NCBI RefSeq assembly: GCF_019012925.1
Contig: NZ_JAGIRL010000024.1
Coordinates: forward strand, 1 to 64,000
Direction: 5' to 3'
From: Fusobacterium sp.
GTDB lineage: Bacteria; Fusobacteriota; Fusobacteriia; Fusobacteriales; Fusobacteriaceae
Length of the DNA: 64,000 nt
Both the position numbers and the translations under genes were made by a program. Within the stretch, counting starts at the first letter, position 1, and every line of letters begins with the position of its first letter. Shown in pieces: positions 44,184-53,065 of this stretch. The notes under the pieces were generated by a model that saw nothing but the letters and a program-made list of their open reading frames with translations, made no database searches and had not been told where the DNA came from.

Positions 44184-44993
44184 ATGAAAGAGAGATTAGA
44201 TGTTTTACTTGTAAAAAGAGGTTTTTATCCGGACAAGGAGAAGGCACAAAGAGCAATTATGGCTGGACTTGTAATAGTAGATGATAAAAAAATCGACAAG
44301 AGTGGAACTATGATAAAATCAGATAAAGAATTGAACATAAGAATAAAGGGAGATTCTTTAAAATATGTGAGTCGTGGTGGACTGAAGTTAGAGAAGGCTG
44401 TATCAGTTTTTTCTCTAGATTTTTTAGGAAAAAAAGTTTTAGATGTGGGAGCATCAACAGGTGGATTTACTGACTGTGCTTTACAAAATGGAGCTGAATT
44501 TGTATATTCAGTGGATGTTGGAACAAATCAATTGGATTGGAAATTGAGAAATAATTTACAAGTAAAATCTATAGAAAATATGCATATTAAAGATTTAACT
44601 CTTGAAGATATTGACAACAGTGAGATAGATTATATAGTTATGGATGTATCTTTTATATCTATAAGAAAGATAATTGGAGATCTAGTTAAATTTTTTAAAC
44701 CTGAAACAAAGTTGATGGCTTTGATAAAACCACAATTTGAGGTTGAAAAAGAGTATATAGAAAAAGGTGGACTAGTAAAAAACGAGGATAAGCATATAGA
44801 GGTTATAAAAGAGATTATAGAGTATGGGAGAGCAGAGGGACTTTATTTAGAAGGACTTGACTTTTCACCTATAACAGGAACTAAAGGAAATGTAGAGTAT
44901 ATTTCACTATTTGGAAAAGATCCAGCAAAAGAGATAAGTGTAAATATAGATGAAGTTGTAAAAATGGGGAGAAATTTAGGAGGGTCAATATGA
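44184..44993 (+). CDS. tlyA: TlyA-family rRNA 2'-O-methyltransferase
   Basis: This 269-aa protein has an N-terminal S4 RNA-binding domain (MKERLDVLLVKRGFYPDKEKAQRAI region) and a FtsJ-like methyltransferase domain with KVLDVGASTGGFTDC, SVDVGTNQLDWKL, MDVSFISIRKI and KPQFEVEKE. Relatives methylate 16S and/or 23S rRNA ribose 2'-OH. Older annotations say haemolysin A. dxs-tlyA proximity is common in bacteria. Its stop overlaps the next start (ATGA). Confidence 0.92.
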   Translation: MKERLDVLLVKRGFYPDKEKAQRAIMAGLVIVDDKKIDKSGTMIKSDKELNIRIKGDSLKYVSRGGLKLEKAVSVFSLDFLGKKVLDVGASTGGFTDCALQNGAEFVYSVDVGTNQLDWKLRNNLQVKSIENMHIKDLTLEDIDNSEIDYIVMDVSFISIRKIIGDLVKFFKPETKLMALIKPQFEVEKEYIEKGGLVKNEDKHIEVIKEIIEYGRAEGLYLEGLDFSPITGTKGNVEYISLFGKDPAKEISVNIDEVVKMGRNLGGSI

Positions 44994-46291
44994 AGTGTGT
45001 GTTAAAAAATAAGTTGGTGATAATCTTAATGTCAGCACTTATTTTTACTAATTGTTTTGCAAATGAGAACAGTAATAAAGATAGTGAAGAGTCAGTTGGA
45101 TTTTTAACAAACATCAGACAGTTAAAAGAGTTATCAGATATTATGGATGTTATCAATCAAAATTATGTTGGAGATAAGAAAATAGATAGAACAGTTCTTA
45201 TGCAAGGAGCTTTGAAAGGGATGGTAGATTCTCTTGAAGACCCACACTCTAACTACTTTACAAAAGAGCAACTAGAAAATTTCCAAGAGGATATAAAAGG
45301 AAAGTATGTCGGTGTAGGAATGGTAGTACAAAAAAGAGTTAATGAGCCTCTAGTTGTAGTATCACCTATTGAGGATAGCCCAGGATATAAAGCTGGAATG
45401 AAGCCTAAGGATAAGATAATAGCAATAGATGGAAAATCTACATACAATCTTACAAGTGAAGAGGCTGTTGAAAAGTTAAAGGGAAAAGAGAATACAAAGG
45501 TAAAAGTTACTGTGGTGAGAGAAGGTTTAAAAGAGCCTAAAGAGATAGAGATCACTAGAGCAGTTGTAGAGTTAAAATATGTAAAAAATAAGATGTTAGA
45601 TGAGAAGAATAAGATAGGGTATCTAAGACTTACTCAATTTGGTGAGAATGTATATCCAGATGTTGTAAAAGGATTGGAGGAGCTACAAAAAAAAGGAATG
45701 AAAGCACTAGTATTTGACCTTAGAAGCAATCCTGGTGGAGCTTTAGATCAAGCAATAAAAATATCATCTATGTTCTTAAAATCGGGTAAAGTAGTAAGTG
45801 TAAAATCAAAAGATGGTGAGGAGCAGATATCTAATAGAGAGGGAAAATACTATGGAGATTTTCCTTTGGTAATATTGATTAACGAGGGAAGTGCCTCAGC
45901 CTCTGAGATTGTTGCAGGAGCAATTAAAGATAATAAGAGAGGTCTTTTGATAGGTGAAAAAACTTTTGGTAAGGGAAGTGTACAGACATTAGTTAATTTA
46001 CCTGATGGAGATGGAATAAAACTTACAATAGCTAAGTACTATACACCTAGTGGGGTATGTATTCACGGTATTGGAATAGAACCAGATGTAAAAGTAGAAG
46101 ACAAAGAGGATTATATGCTTTTTGATGGAATGGTAACTAATATTGATGAAAAAGAATCAAAAGAAAATAAGAAAGAGATAATAAAAGAAGTTATTGGAGA
46201 AAAGAAAGCTGAAGAGTTTGAGAAGCATAAAGATATTCAACTAGATACAGCTGTTGGAATCTTAAAAGGAATGCTTTTAGAAAGAAAATAG
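44990..46291 (+). CDS. ctpA: C-terminal processing protease (S41 family)
   Basis: This 433-aa protein is exported by a signal peptide (about 5-25, ending near CFANE). It has an N-terminal helical domain, a PDZ domain (about 105-185, VSPIEDSPGYKAGMKPKDKIIAIDG), and the S41 protease domain with the nucleophile in GSASASEIVAGA and the Lys base in GEKTFGKGS. CtpA proteases trim periplasmic or wall-related proteins from the C-terminus. Length is typical. Translation is coupled to tlyA. Confidence 0.92.
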   Translation: MKCVLKNKLVIILMSALIFTNCFANENSNKDSEESVGFLTNIRQLKELSDIMDVINQNYVGDKKIDRTVLMQGALKGMVDSLEDPHSNYFTKEQLENFQEDIKGKYVGVGMVVQKRVNEPLVVVSPIEDSPGYKAGMKPKDKIIAIDGKSTYNLTSEEAVEKLKGKENTKVKVTVVREGLKEPKEIEITRAVVELKYVKNKMLDEKNKIGYLRLTQFGENVYPDVVKGLEELQKKGMKALVFDLRSNPGGALDQAIKISSMFLKSGKVVSVKSKDGEEQISNREGKYYGDFPLVILINEGSASASEIVAGAIKDNKRGLLIGEKTFGKGSVQTLVNLPDGDGIKLTIAKYYTPSGVCIHGIGIEPDVKVEDKEDYMLFDGMVTNIDEKESKENKKEIIKEVIGEKKAEEFEKHKDIQLDTAVGILKGMLLERK

Positions 46292-46303
46292 GAGAGGAAG
46301 AGT

Positions 46304-46969
46304 ATGTTATATATAGTGGCAACACCTATTGGTAACCTTGAAGATATGACTCTAAGAGGTATACGTATTTTAAAAGAGGTAAACTATATCTTTGCTGAAG
46401 ATACAAGAGTTACTAAGAAATTATTAAACCATTTTGAAATTGAAAATACTGTATATAGATATGATGAGTTCACTAAAATGCACCAGATAGCAAATATAAT
46501 AAATCTTTTAAAAGAGGGAAAAGATATTGCACTAGTAACTGATGCAGGAACTCCTTGCATATCGGATCCTGGATATGAGCTAGTAGATGCAGCTCACAAA
46601 GAGGGATTAAAAGTTGTTCCTATTCCTGGAGCAAGTGCTCTTACAGCTTCAGCTTCTGTAGCTGGATTGAGTATGAGAAGATTTTGTTTTGAGGGATTTT
46701 TACCAAAGAAAAAGGGAAGACAAACTCTTTTGAAATCTTTGGCTGAAGAGGAGAGAACAATAGTCATATATGAATCTCCATTTAGAATAGAGAAGACATT
46801 GAGAGATATAGAGCAGTTTATAGGTGTAAGAGAGGTAGTAATAATAAGAGAGATTACTAAGATTTATGAAGAGATATTGAGAGGAACTACTACTGAACTT
46901 ATTGAGAAATTATCTAAAAATCCAATCAAAGGGGAGATAGTTCTTTTAGTAAAGGGATTGGAAGATTAA
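46304..46969 (+). CDS. rsmI: 16S rRNA (cytidine1402-2'-O)-methyltransferase, short form
   Basis: This 221-aa tetrapyrrole-methylase-fold enzyme methylates C1402 of 16S rRNA. Signatures: MLYIVATPIGNLEDMTLRGI, AEDTRVTKKLL, VTDAGTPCISDPG, PIPGASALTASAS. It stops soon after the catalytic domain. Many family members (about 270-290 aa) carry a small C-terminal helical domain that is absent here. The end falls at a normal spacing to the next gene, so I see no frameshift. Confidence 0.92.
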   Translation: MLYIVATPIGNLEDMTLRGIRILKEVNYIFAEDTRVTKKLLNHFEIENTVYRYDEFTKMHQIANIINLLKEGKDIALVTDAGTPCISDPGYELVDAAHKEGLKVVPIPGASALTASASVAGLSMRRFCFEGFLPKKKGRQTLLKSLAEEERTIVIYESPFRIEKTLRDIEQFIGVREVVIIREITKIYEEILRGTTTELIEKLSKNPIKGEIVLLVKGLED

Positions 46970-46992
46970 AAAAGTAGTTAAGGAGAAAAATT

Positions 46993-47856
46993 ATGTCAAT
47001 GACAAAGATAAACTGGTATCCTGGACATATGAAAAAGACAAAGGATTTGATAAAGGACAATATGCAACTGATAGATATAGTTTTAGAAGTTGTAGATGCG
47101 AGAATACCAATATCAAGTAAAAATCCAGATATAACAGTTTTTGCAAAGAATAAAAAGAGAGTAATAGTTTTAAATAAGGCTGACTTAGTGGAGAAGAAAG
47201 AGTTAACTTATTGGAAAAAATACTTTAAAGAGAATAATTTTGCTGATGAAGTGTTAGAGATAAGTGCTGAGACAGGATTCAATGTAAAGGCACTATATTC
47301 AATAATAGATAAGGTATCAGCAGAAAAAAAAGAGAAGATGATGGCTAAAGGGCTAAGAAAAGTTAATACTAGATTGATGGTAGTAGGGATTCCAAATGTT
47401 GGAAAATCTAGACTTATCAATAGAATTGTTGGAAAAAATAGTGCTGGTGTAGGAAATAAACCTGGATTTACTAAAGGAAAACAATGGGTAAGAATAAAAG
47501 AGGGATTAGAACTTTTAGATATGCCTGGAATACTATGGCCAAAGTTTGAAAGCGAAGAGGTTGGACAAAACCTTGCTATTACAGGAGCAATAAGAGATGA
47601 GATTCTTCCAATCGAGGAGATTGCAGGAATATTGATTTCTAAGATGATAAAGTATGAGATGTGGAATACATTGAAAGATAGATATAAGCTTTTAGATGAG
47701 GATAAGAGTACAATAATGGGTGAAATATTAGAAAAAATAGCTCTTAGAGGAAAGATGTTCAATAAAGGTGAGAGCTTGAATATTCAACAAGCAGCTTATA
47801 CTGTACTTAGAGATTATAGAAACTGTAGACTTGGAAAATTCGGTCTAGATAAGTAG
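46993..47856 (+). CDS. rbgA: ribosome biogenesis GTPase YlqF/RbgA
   Basis: This 287-aa circularly permuted GTPase helps late assembly of the 50S subunit. Motifs run in permuted order: G4 LNKADL, G5 [10 protein letters not shown], then G1 [14 protein letters not shown]2 around KPGFTKG and G3 DMPGILWP. The start [12 protein letters not shown] is the family signature. A C-terminal RNA-binding helical domain follows. It has an AAGGAG site. Confidence 0.95.
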   Translation: MSMTKINWYPGHMKKTKDLIKDNMQLIDIVLEVVDARIPISSKNPDITVFAKNKKRVIVLNKADLVEKKELTYWKKYFKENNFADEVLEISAETGFNVKALYSIIDKVSAEKKEKMMAKGLRKVNTRLMVVGIPNVGKSRLINRIVGKNSAGVGNKPGFTKGKQWVRIKEGLELLDMPGILWPKFESEEVGQNLAITGAIRDEILPIEEIAGILISKMIKYEMWNTLKDRYKLLDEDKSTIMGEILEKIALRGKMFNKGESLNIQQAAYTVLRDYRNCRLGKFGLDK

Positions 47857-47870
47857 TATGGAGGAATTTT

Positions 47871-48692
47871 ATGGAAAAGCTAAGTGTAGATTTAGAAGTT
47901 TTAGAAGAGATACTTGTTAATTTTTTAAAAGAAGAAGCAACAAAAGTTGGATTTAAGAAGGTAGTTTTAGGATTATCAGGAGGAATAGATTCAGCATTAG
48001 TAGCTTTTTTAGCAGCAAAAGCTTTTGGTCCAGAGAATGTTTTGGGAATAATGATGCCATATAAGACATCTAGTAAAGAGAGTGTTGAACACGCAAAGCT
48101 TGTAGTTGAAAAAACAGGAATAAGAAGTAAATTGATAGAGATAACTCCAATGGTGGATGCATATTTTCAAATGAACCCAGAGATGAACAGTCTTAGAAAG
48201 GGAAATAAAATGGCAAGAGAGAGAATGTCAATACTTTTTGATCACTCAGCTGCAGAGAATGCTTTAGTATTAGGAACTTCAAATAAAACAGAGCTACTTT
48301 TAGGATATGGAACACAGTTTGGAGATTCAGCTTCAGCAATAAATTCAATAGGAGATCTATACAAAACTCATGTATGGGAGTTATCGAGACATATGGGAGT
48401 TCCAAATGAATTGATAGATAAGAAACCTAGTGCAGATCTGTGGGAAGGACAAACTGATGAACAGGAGTTGGGATACTCTTATCTTATGGCTGATGAGATC
48501 CTATACAGATTTGTAGAGGAGAGAAAGAGCATAGATGAGATTGTTCAAGAGGGTTATCCTTTAGAAATTGTTGAAAAAATAGTTAGAAGAACTAAGATAA
48601 TGCAGTATAAACGTGTTATGCCTGTAATAGCTAAGGTATTTCCTAGAGGAATAGGAACAGGATTTAGATATCCAAGAGATTGGGGAGTTTAG
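47871..48692 (+). CDS. nadE: ammonia-dependent NAD+ synthetase
   Basis: This 273-aa enzyme amidates nicotinic acid adenine dinucleotide to NAD+. It has the PP-loop [38 protein letters not shown] and [17 protein letters not shown]. There is no N-terminal glutaminase domain, so it should use free ammonia. It is penultimate in the co-directional cluster, with a GGAGG site. Confidence 0.95.
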   Translation: MEKLSVDLEVLEEILVNFLKEEATKVGFKKVVLGLSGGIDSALVAFLAAKAFGPENVLGIMMPYKTSSKESVEHAKLVVEKTGIRSKLIEITPMVDAYFQMNPEMNSLRKGNKMARERMSILFDHSAAENALVLGTSNKTELLLGYGTQFGDSASAINSIGDLYKTHVWELSRHMGVPNELIDKKPSADLWEGQTDEQELGYSYLMADEILYRFVEERKSIDEIVQEGYPLEIVEKIVRRTKIMQYKRVMPVIAKVFPRGIGTGFRYPRDWGV

Positions 48693-48717
48693 AAATTAAG
48701 TACAAAGAGGTGTATTT

Positions 48718-49083
48718 ATGGATAAAGACGAACACTTGAGGCATGAATTAGACGAGTTTAAAAAAGAGAAAGAGAGAATAAGAAATATTGTAGGTGAGAT
48801 AGGAGGAAGGAATAATAAGCAACATAAGATAGTTAATTTTATCTTTTTAATATTGATAGGAATACTTTTGATGTTAGGTGTTGTTTTACAAAAGATAACT
48901 CTGTTCTTAACCTTGGAGATAGTAGTATTATTGGGGATATTCAAGATTATTTGGATGTTCTATGAATCTCAAAGAGCGAGTCATTTTCAATTTTGGATAT
49001 TAAACTCTCTAGAATTTAAATTAAATGAGATAGAGAGAAGAGTAAAAAGAATAGAAAAGATGTTAAAAGAGGAAAAAGAGTAG
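48718..49083 (+). CDS. small two-helix membrane protein of unknown function
   Basis: I do not recognise this 121-aa protein. It has a charged, probably coiled N-terminal part (about 1-33), two membrane helices (about 40-57 and 60-80) and a C-terminal coiled-coil-like helix (LNEIERRVKRIEKMLKEEKE). The stop codon lies inside the terminator stem. It is the last gene of the 19-gene run and lies 32 bp from an IS66-family insertion. Confidence 0.65.
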   Translation: MDKDEHLRHELDEFKKEKERIRNIVGEIGGRNNKQHKIVNFIFLILIGILLMLGVVLQKITLFLTLEIVVLLGIFKIIWMFYESQRASHFQFWILNSLEFKLNEIERRVKRIEKMLKEEKE

Positions 49084-49103
49084 GTTTAACTACTCTTTTT
49101 TTT
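49073..49103. terminator. bidirectional terminator, split from the MATE gene by the IS
   Basis: Stem AAAAAGAGTAG (49073-49083) / CTACTCTTTTT (49090-49100) with a 6-base loop and T/A tails. It ends the plus-strand run. Before the insertion it lay four bases from the MATE stop codon and would have ended that gene too. Confidence 0.88.
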
Positions 49104-49107
49104 GCTA

Positions 49108-49115
49108 TTATTTTA
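49108..49115. repeat. 8-bp target site duplication, left copy (TTATTTTA)
   Basis: Identical to 50768-50775 on the other side of the IS66-family element. 8 bp is the family's usual duplication length. Confidence 0.9.
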
Positions 49116-49144
49116 GTAACTACTCAGGTCTGATGTAGAAATTT

Positions 49145-49183
49145 AAGACTTTCTTCAAAAAATTTTGAAGAAGGTCTTTTTTT
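49145..49183 (+). terminator. hairpin terminator at the left end of the IS
   Basis: A 16-bp stem (49145-49160 with 49163-49178, one T-G pair) followed by a T-run. It would stop read-through from outside into the transposase gene. Confidence 0.82.
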
Positions 49184-49244
49184 GCGTTCAAAAATATGCT
49201 ATACTATTTAAGTAAAAACTTAACAAGCAAGGAGGTGAACCTTT

Positions 49245-50681
49245 ATGGAAATTAAAGTTGAAGATTTGTTACGTGAAATCGCTGAACTTAAACTTCAATT
49301 AGCTAAAGCTTTAGCTAGAATTGAAGAATTAGAAAAAGAAAACAAATTACTTAGAGAGGAAAATGCTATGCTTAAAGCTAAGCTTAATATGAATAGTTCT
49401 AATAGTAGTCTTCCTCCTTCTTCTGATAGATTTGTTAAAAAAAAAGATAGGTCTCTTAGAAAGAAAAGCAATAAACCTTCTGGTGGACAAAAAGGTCATA
49501 AAGGTTCTACCCTTGATAAAACTAATAATCCTGATTTCGTTGTAGATCTTGAACTATGTTCTTGTCCTCATTGTAGTTCTACATTAAAAGACACTGAAAT
49601 CGAAGACGTTAAAACTAGACAAGTTTTTGATATTCCAAATATCAATGTTCTTATCACTGAATATCGTTCACAAGTTAAAACATGTCCTCATTGTAAAAAG
49701 AAGGTTAGTTCAGAATTTCCAAGTAATGTAACTAACCCAACTCAATATGGCGCTAATATCAGAGCTTTGATTACAAATTTAAATATTTATCATGCACTTC
49801 CATATAATAAAATTCAAGAATTCCTTAAAGATATCTTCGGTATAAATTTAAGTCAAGGAACTATTGCAAATACTCTTAAAAAAGCATTTACTTCTCTTGA
49901 GAAAGTAGAAAATTTCTTTAAAGATGAATTAAAAAAAGTTACTGTTCTTCATGCAGATGAAACAGGTACTAAAATTAATGGGAAAAATCATTGGATTCAC
50001 TCTTGCTCAAATGAGAATTATACAGTTCTTACTTCTCATCCTAATAGAGGAAAAAAAGCAATAGAAGAAGCTGGTGTTTTACCTAAATTTAGTGGAATTT
50101 TATCGCATGATTGTTGGTATGCTTATGATTGCTATCCTCAGATTCTACATTCTTTATGTTGGGCACATTTTTTAAGAGAACTTCAAAGTATAGAAGACAA
50201 TACTAACTTAAAATTTCCAGCTAAAATAAGGGAATTTATTCTTAATTTAAAAGAAAGAATTGAGAAAAAAGAAGAGATTTCCCAGGAAGAAGAAAGAAGA
50301 ATTTATGAAAGATATGCATCTTTAATTGAGGCAAGTAAACAAGAGGAAAAAGCTTACTATCAAACAGATATACTAGAAACTAAAAAAAGGCGTAGTAAAG
50401 CATTTAATCTTTTGAAAAGATTGAGTAGGTATGAAGATGTTTTAAGATTTTTTGAAGAAAGAAACGTAAAGCTTTTTACCAACAATGCAGCAGAACGAGA
50501 AGTGAGGAATGTGAAGATAAAGAGTAAAATCCAAGGAGCATTTAGAAGTGAATTAGGAAGTCAAATTTATTGTAGAATAAGAGGATATATTGCTACAATG
50601 AAGAAAAATGGACAAACTCAATATGCAGCGCTAAAGAGTATATTTGATTTATGTGAAATTATGTTACCAGTAGTTGAATAG
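49245..50681 (+). CDS. IS66-family transposase
   Basis: This 478-aa DDE transposase has an N-terminal leucine-zipper-like coiled coil (about 1-48), the NSSNSSLPPSSD linker typical of IS66, a zinc-finger-like pair (CPHCSSTL, CPHCKKKV), and the catalytic core with HADETGTKING (first D), SHDCWYAYD (second D) and NNAAEREVRN (E). Length and motifs are complete, so it may be active. It has a very strong AAGGAGGTGA site. Codon use leans more to CTT, TCT and CCT than the neighbouring genes, consistent with transfer. Confidence 0.95.
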   Translation: MEIKVEDLLREIAELKLQLAKALARIEELEKENKLLREENAMLKAKLNMNSSNSSLPPSSDRFVKKKDRSLRKKSNKPSGGQKGHKGSTLDKTNNPDFVVDLELCSCPHCSSTLKDTEIEDVKTRQVFDIPNINVLITEYRSQVKTCPHCKKKVSSEFPSNVTNPTQYGANIRALITNLNIYHALPYNKIQEFLKDIFGINLSQGTIANTLKKAFTSLEKVENFFKDELKKVTVLHADETGTKINGKNHWIHSCSNENYTVLTSHPNRGKKAIEEAGVLPKFSGILSHDCWYAYDCYPQILHSLCWAHFLRELQSIEDNTNLKFPAKIREFILNLKERIEKKEEISQEEERRIYERYASLIEASKQEEKAYYQTDILETKKRRSKAFNLLKRLSRYEDVLRFFEERNVKLFTNNAAEREVRNVKIKSKIQGAFRSELGSQIYCRIRGYIATMKKNGQTQYAALKSIFDLCEIMLPVVE

Positions 50682-50683
50682 AA

Positions 50684-50717
50684 AGGGAGCCTTCAACAAA
50701 AATGTTGAAAACTCCCT
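50684..50717 (+). terminator. hairpin after the transposase gene
   Basis: Stem AGGGAG-cc-TTCAACA / TGTTGAA-aa-CTCCCT with an AAAA loop. The T-tract after it is short, so strength is uncertain. Confidence 0.6.
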
Positions 50718-50767
50718 CTATTTGGCTATTTTTTATTTTTTGTAAAAACTCACAGCTGAGTAGTTAC

Positions 50768-50775
50768 TTATTTTA
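50768..50775. repeat. 8-bp target site duplication, right copy (TTATTTTA)
   Basis: Identical to 49108-49115. On the minus strand it contains the TAA stop codon and part of the last codons of the MATE gene. Confidence 0.9.
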
Positions 50776-52099
50776 TAACTGAATGAAGATAGTTTTTAGC
50801 TCTTTTCATCAAAACAAAGCTCACTAATAAACAAAGTGATTCAGCTATGGGAATGGATAGCCATATTCCTATAGGACCTATAATCTTAGGTAGAGTAAAA
50901 AGAGGGATAACTATAAATACTATAGATCTTCCCATAGATACAATCACAGACTCTAAAGGTTTTTCAATAGCGGTTAAAAATGATGTTGAGATAATATTTA
51001 AAAATGAGATAAGATATGCAAAACTCATGTAAAATAGAGCTATTAAAGCTATATTTATCAAATCTTCATTTCCTTTAGAAAAAATTTCAATAATATCTTT
51101 CCCAACAATATGGCTAATTATATATACAATAATACCAATTACTCCACCAGAGATAAGTGAAATTTTTAAAACTGCCTTTATTTTTATTAAATTTTTAGCT
51201 CCTAAATTATATGAAACTAATGGTTGAAGAGCTTGAGAAAGTCCATATAAAACGATATTCAATGTTTGATTTATATAGAAAACTATTGTTAAAGCTGAAA
51301 CTCCAAGCACTCCAATCTCTCTCATAAGAGTTCTATTGAGTAGATACATAGCAGTAGTAGATGCAACTAGGGATAGCATTTCAGAACTACCATTATAGAA
51401 GATATTTTTTATATCTTGTAAATAGATGTTGAGATTTTTTCTAAGTTTTTTAAAATGAAGCTGAGGAAGTAGAACAAAAAATCCAGTAGCACATGCCGTA
51501 AGAGTTGCTACAGCTCCTCCAGTCATTCCTAAATTAAATTTTACAATAAATAGATAGTCAAATAAGACATTCGTACTAAGACAGGTAAATCCACTAATAA
51601 AAACCCAATTTGGCTTTTCATATATTTTTACAAATGTTTCTGTAAAAATAGGTGAAGAGTAGAAAAAAGCTCCTATTATCATAGGCATTAGATAGGCTTT
51701 GACATATGGATATATCTCCTCATTAGTTCCCAATATTTTTATAAAAAAATCTAAGTTAAAAAGAATAAAAATAGAAAGAACTTCTAAAACTAGAAATAAT
51801 AAGATAAGAGTCAAAGTAGTAGTCTCTTTAGCTTTATTATACTTTTTTCTTCCAGAGTAGATACTTGTGATAACTCCACCTCCCACACAAATCATAAGTC
51901 CAATACTGAGTAAAAAATTGATAAGTGGCATTGAAAGGTTAACAGCTGCAAGACCAAGAGCACCAACATTTCTTCCTAAAAATATTCCATCAATCATCAT
52001 TTCTAATGACACAACTAGCATACCAAATATACTAGGAATAGCAAACTTAAAAAATAGTTTAGTAATATCGCCATCTTTTAAAGTTAAATTTTCAGACAT
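50768..52099 (-). CDS. MATE-family multidrug/Na+ efflux transporter
   Basis: This 443-aa inner-membrane protein has about 12 helices and MATE features: IPSIFGMLVVSLEMMIDGIFLGR near the N-terminus, and GLSQALQPLVSYNLGA at the start of the second half. It should export drugs or other compounds against Na+ or H+. It is divergent from a MerR gene that probably activates it. The IS66 element begins right at its stop codon. The reading frame is intact and still ends at its original TAA, but its terminator has been displaced. Confidence 0.92.
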   Translation of the reverse strand: MSENLTLKDGDITKLFFKFAIPSIFGMLVVSLEMMIDGIFLGRNVGALGLAAVNLSMPLINFLLSIGLMICVGGGVITSIYSGRKKYNKAKETTTLTLILLFLVLEVLSIFILFNLDFFIKILGTNEEIYPYVKAYLMPMIIGAFFYSSPIFTETFVKIYEKPNWVFISGFTCLSTNVLFDYLFIVKFNLGMTGGAVATLTACATGFFVLLPQLHFKKLRKNLNIYLQDIKNIFYNGSSEMLSLVASTTAMYLLNRTLMREIGVLGVSALTIVFYINQTLNIVLYGLSQALQPLVSYNLGAKNLIKIKAVLKISLISGGVIGIIVYIISHIVGKDIIEIFSKGNEDLINIALIALFYMSFAYLISFLNIISTSFLTAIEKPLESVIVSMGRSIVFIVIPLFTLPKIIGPIGIWLSIPIAESLCLLVSFVLMKRAKNYLHSVIK

Positions 52100-52141
52100 A
52101 AATTTTTCTCCTTTTTAGTGATTATTTTTTCAAACTATGAT

Positions 52142-52173
52142 ATTATAAACTATATACTAAACTATATAGTCAA
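52142..52173 (-). promoter_or_regulatory. MerR-type promoter/operator of the MATE gene
   Basis: On the minus strand TTGACT (52168-52173) and TATAAT (52142-52147) are 20 bp apart, the over-long spacing of MerR-activated promoters. The spacer holds a perfect 8-bp inverted repeat ACTATATA / TATATAGT (52149-52156, 52163-52170) with a 6-base centre. It lies between the MATE gene and the divergent MerR gene. Confidence 0.78.
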
Positions 52174-52182
52174 GGGGTAAAT

Positions 52183-53016
52183 ATGAAAAAGATGTATAAA
52201 ATTTCTGAATTAGCTGAAATATTTGAGATTTCAAGGCAAACACTAATATTTTATCATAAAAAAGGAATTTTTGTTCCTAAAGAAATAGATAAAGATAATG
52301 GTTATAGATATTATTTAAAAGAGCAAATGTGGGATTTAATGCTTATACTAACTTTAAAAAGAGCTGGGTTTTCACTAGAAGAGATAAAAGATTTAGTTCA
52401 AAATAAAAAGATGAATAGCAACGTAGAGTTTTTGGAGAAAAAGATAAGTGAAATAGACATAAAGATAGAGAACTTAAAGAATATAAGAAAAAATTTGGAG
52501 ATAAGAATTAAAAATTTTAAGGAGAGTAATACAGGAGAAAATGATAATATAAAATTTGAAAAAAGCAAATCTATCTACTGGTATTCTCTTGAGATGAATA
52601 ATCCAATAGATGAAAAAGAGATGATATCAAAATATCTAAAACTAAATGAGATAGCACAAAAAAATAGTATTGAGATTACAGAGTATATAAATATACTAGA
52701 TTTAAAAAAGATAAAAACCATAGATTCGGATGATATACTACCAATTTTAAAGATAGGGATATTGGTACCAAAAGAAAAAATATTTAAAGATTGTAAGGAA
52801 CTCGTTGTTGGAAATTCTTTTAGTATTACTCATATAGATGCTTATGTAAATTTATATGATACCTATAAAAAATTAAGTGATTATATTGAAAAAAAGGGAT
52901 ATGAAAATTTGGATTACTCAATAGAATTTCTGAAAGAGGTTACCATTCCTACAAAAAATGGAACAGGTGGTCTTTTAAAAATAATGATACCTGTTGAAAT
53001 TGATTTTTTAAGATAA
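52183..53016 (+). CDS. MerR-family transcriptional regulator with GyrI-like effector domain
   Basis: This 277-aa protein has a MerR winged helix-turn-helix (about 1-70, KISELAEIFEISRQTLIFYHKKGI), a coiled-coil dimerisation helix (about 78-115) and a C-terminal region (about 125-277) resembling GyrI-like drug-binding domains of BmrR/TipAL-type regulators (begins IYWYSLEMNNP). It is divergent from a MATE exporter with a MerR-type operator between, so ligand-induced activation of the exporter is the likely circuit. The ligand is unknown. Confidence 0.85.
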   Translation: MKKMYKISELAEIFEISRQTLIFYHKKGIFVPKEIDKDNGYRYYLKEQMWDLMLILTLKRAGFSLEEIKDLVQNKKMNSNVEFLEKKISEIDIKIENLKNIRKNLEIRIKNFKESNTGENDNIKFEKSKSIYWYSLEMNNPIDEKEMISKYLKLNEIAQKNSIEITEYINILDLKKIKTIDSDDILPILKIGILVPKEKIFKDCKELVVGNSFSITHIDAYVNLYDTYKKLSDYIEKKGYENLDYSIEFLKEVTIPTKNGTGGLLKIMIPVEIDFLR

Positions 53017-53028
53017 ATATGATATAAT
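53000..53028 (+). promoter_or_regulatory. prfA promoter
   Basis: TTGATT (53000-53005), 17-bp spacer, TATAAT (53023-53028). The -35 lies within the 3' end of the MerR gene. Confidence 0.6.
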
Positions 53029-53065
53029 TATTAAGTTATAGTGTAGAAAAGGAGATGAGAAAATA

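Larger units (their letters stand above)
49116..50767 (+). mobile_element. IS66-family insertion sequence, single-ORF type (1652 bp)
   Basis: The ends are a perfect 12-bp inverted repeat, GTAACTACTCAG (49116-49127) and its complement (50756-50767), starting with the GTAA typical of IS66. Exact 8-bp duplications TTATTTTA flank it. Inside are one transposase gene, a hairpin terminator at each side (49145-49183 and 50684-50717), and no tnpA/tnpB accessory genes, as in the ISBst12-like subgroup. The intact ends and duplications point to a recent insertion. Confidence 0.93.
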
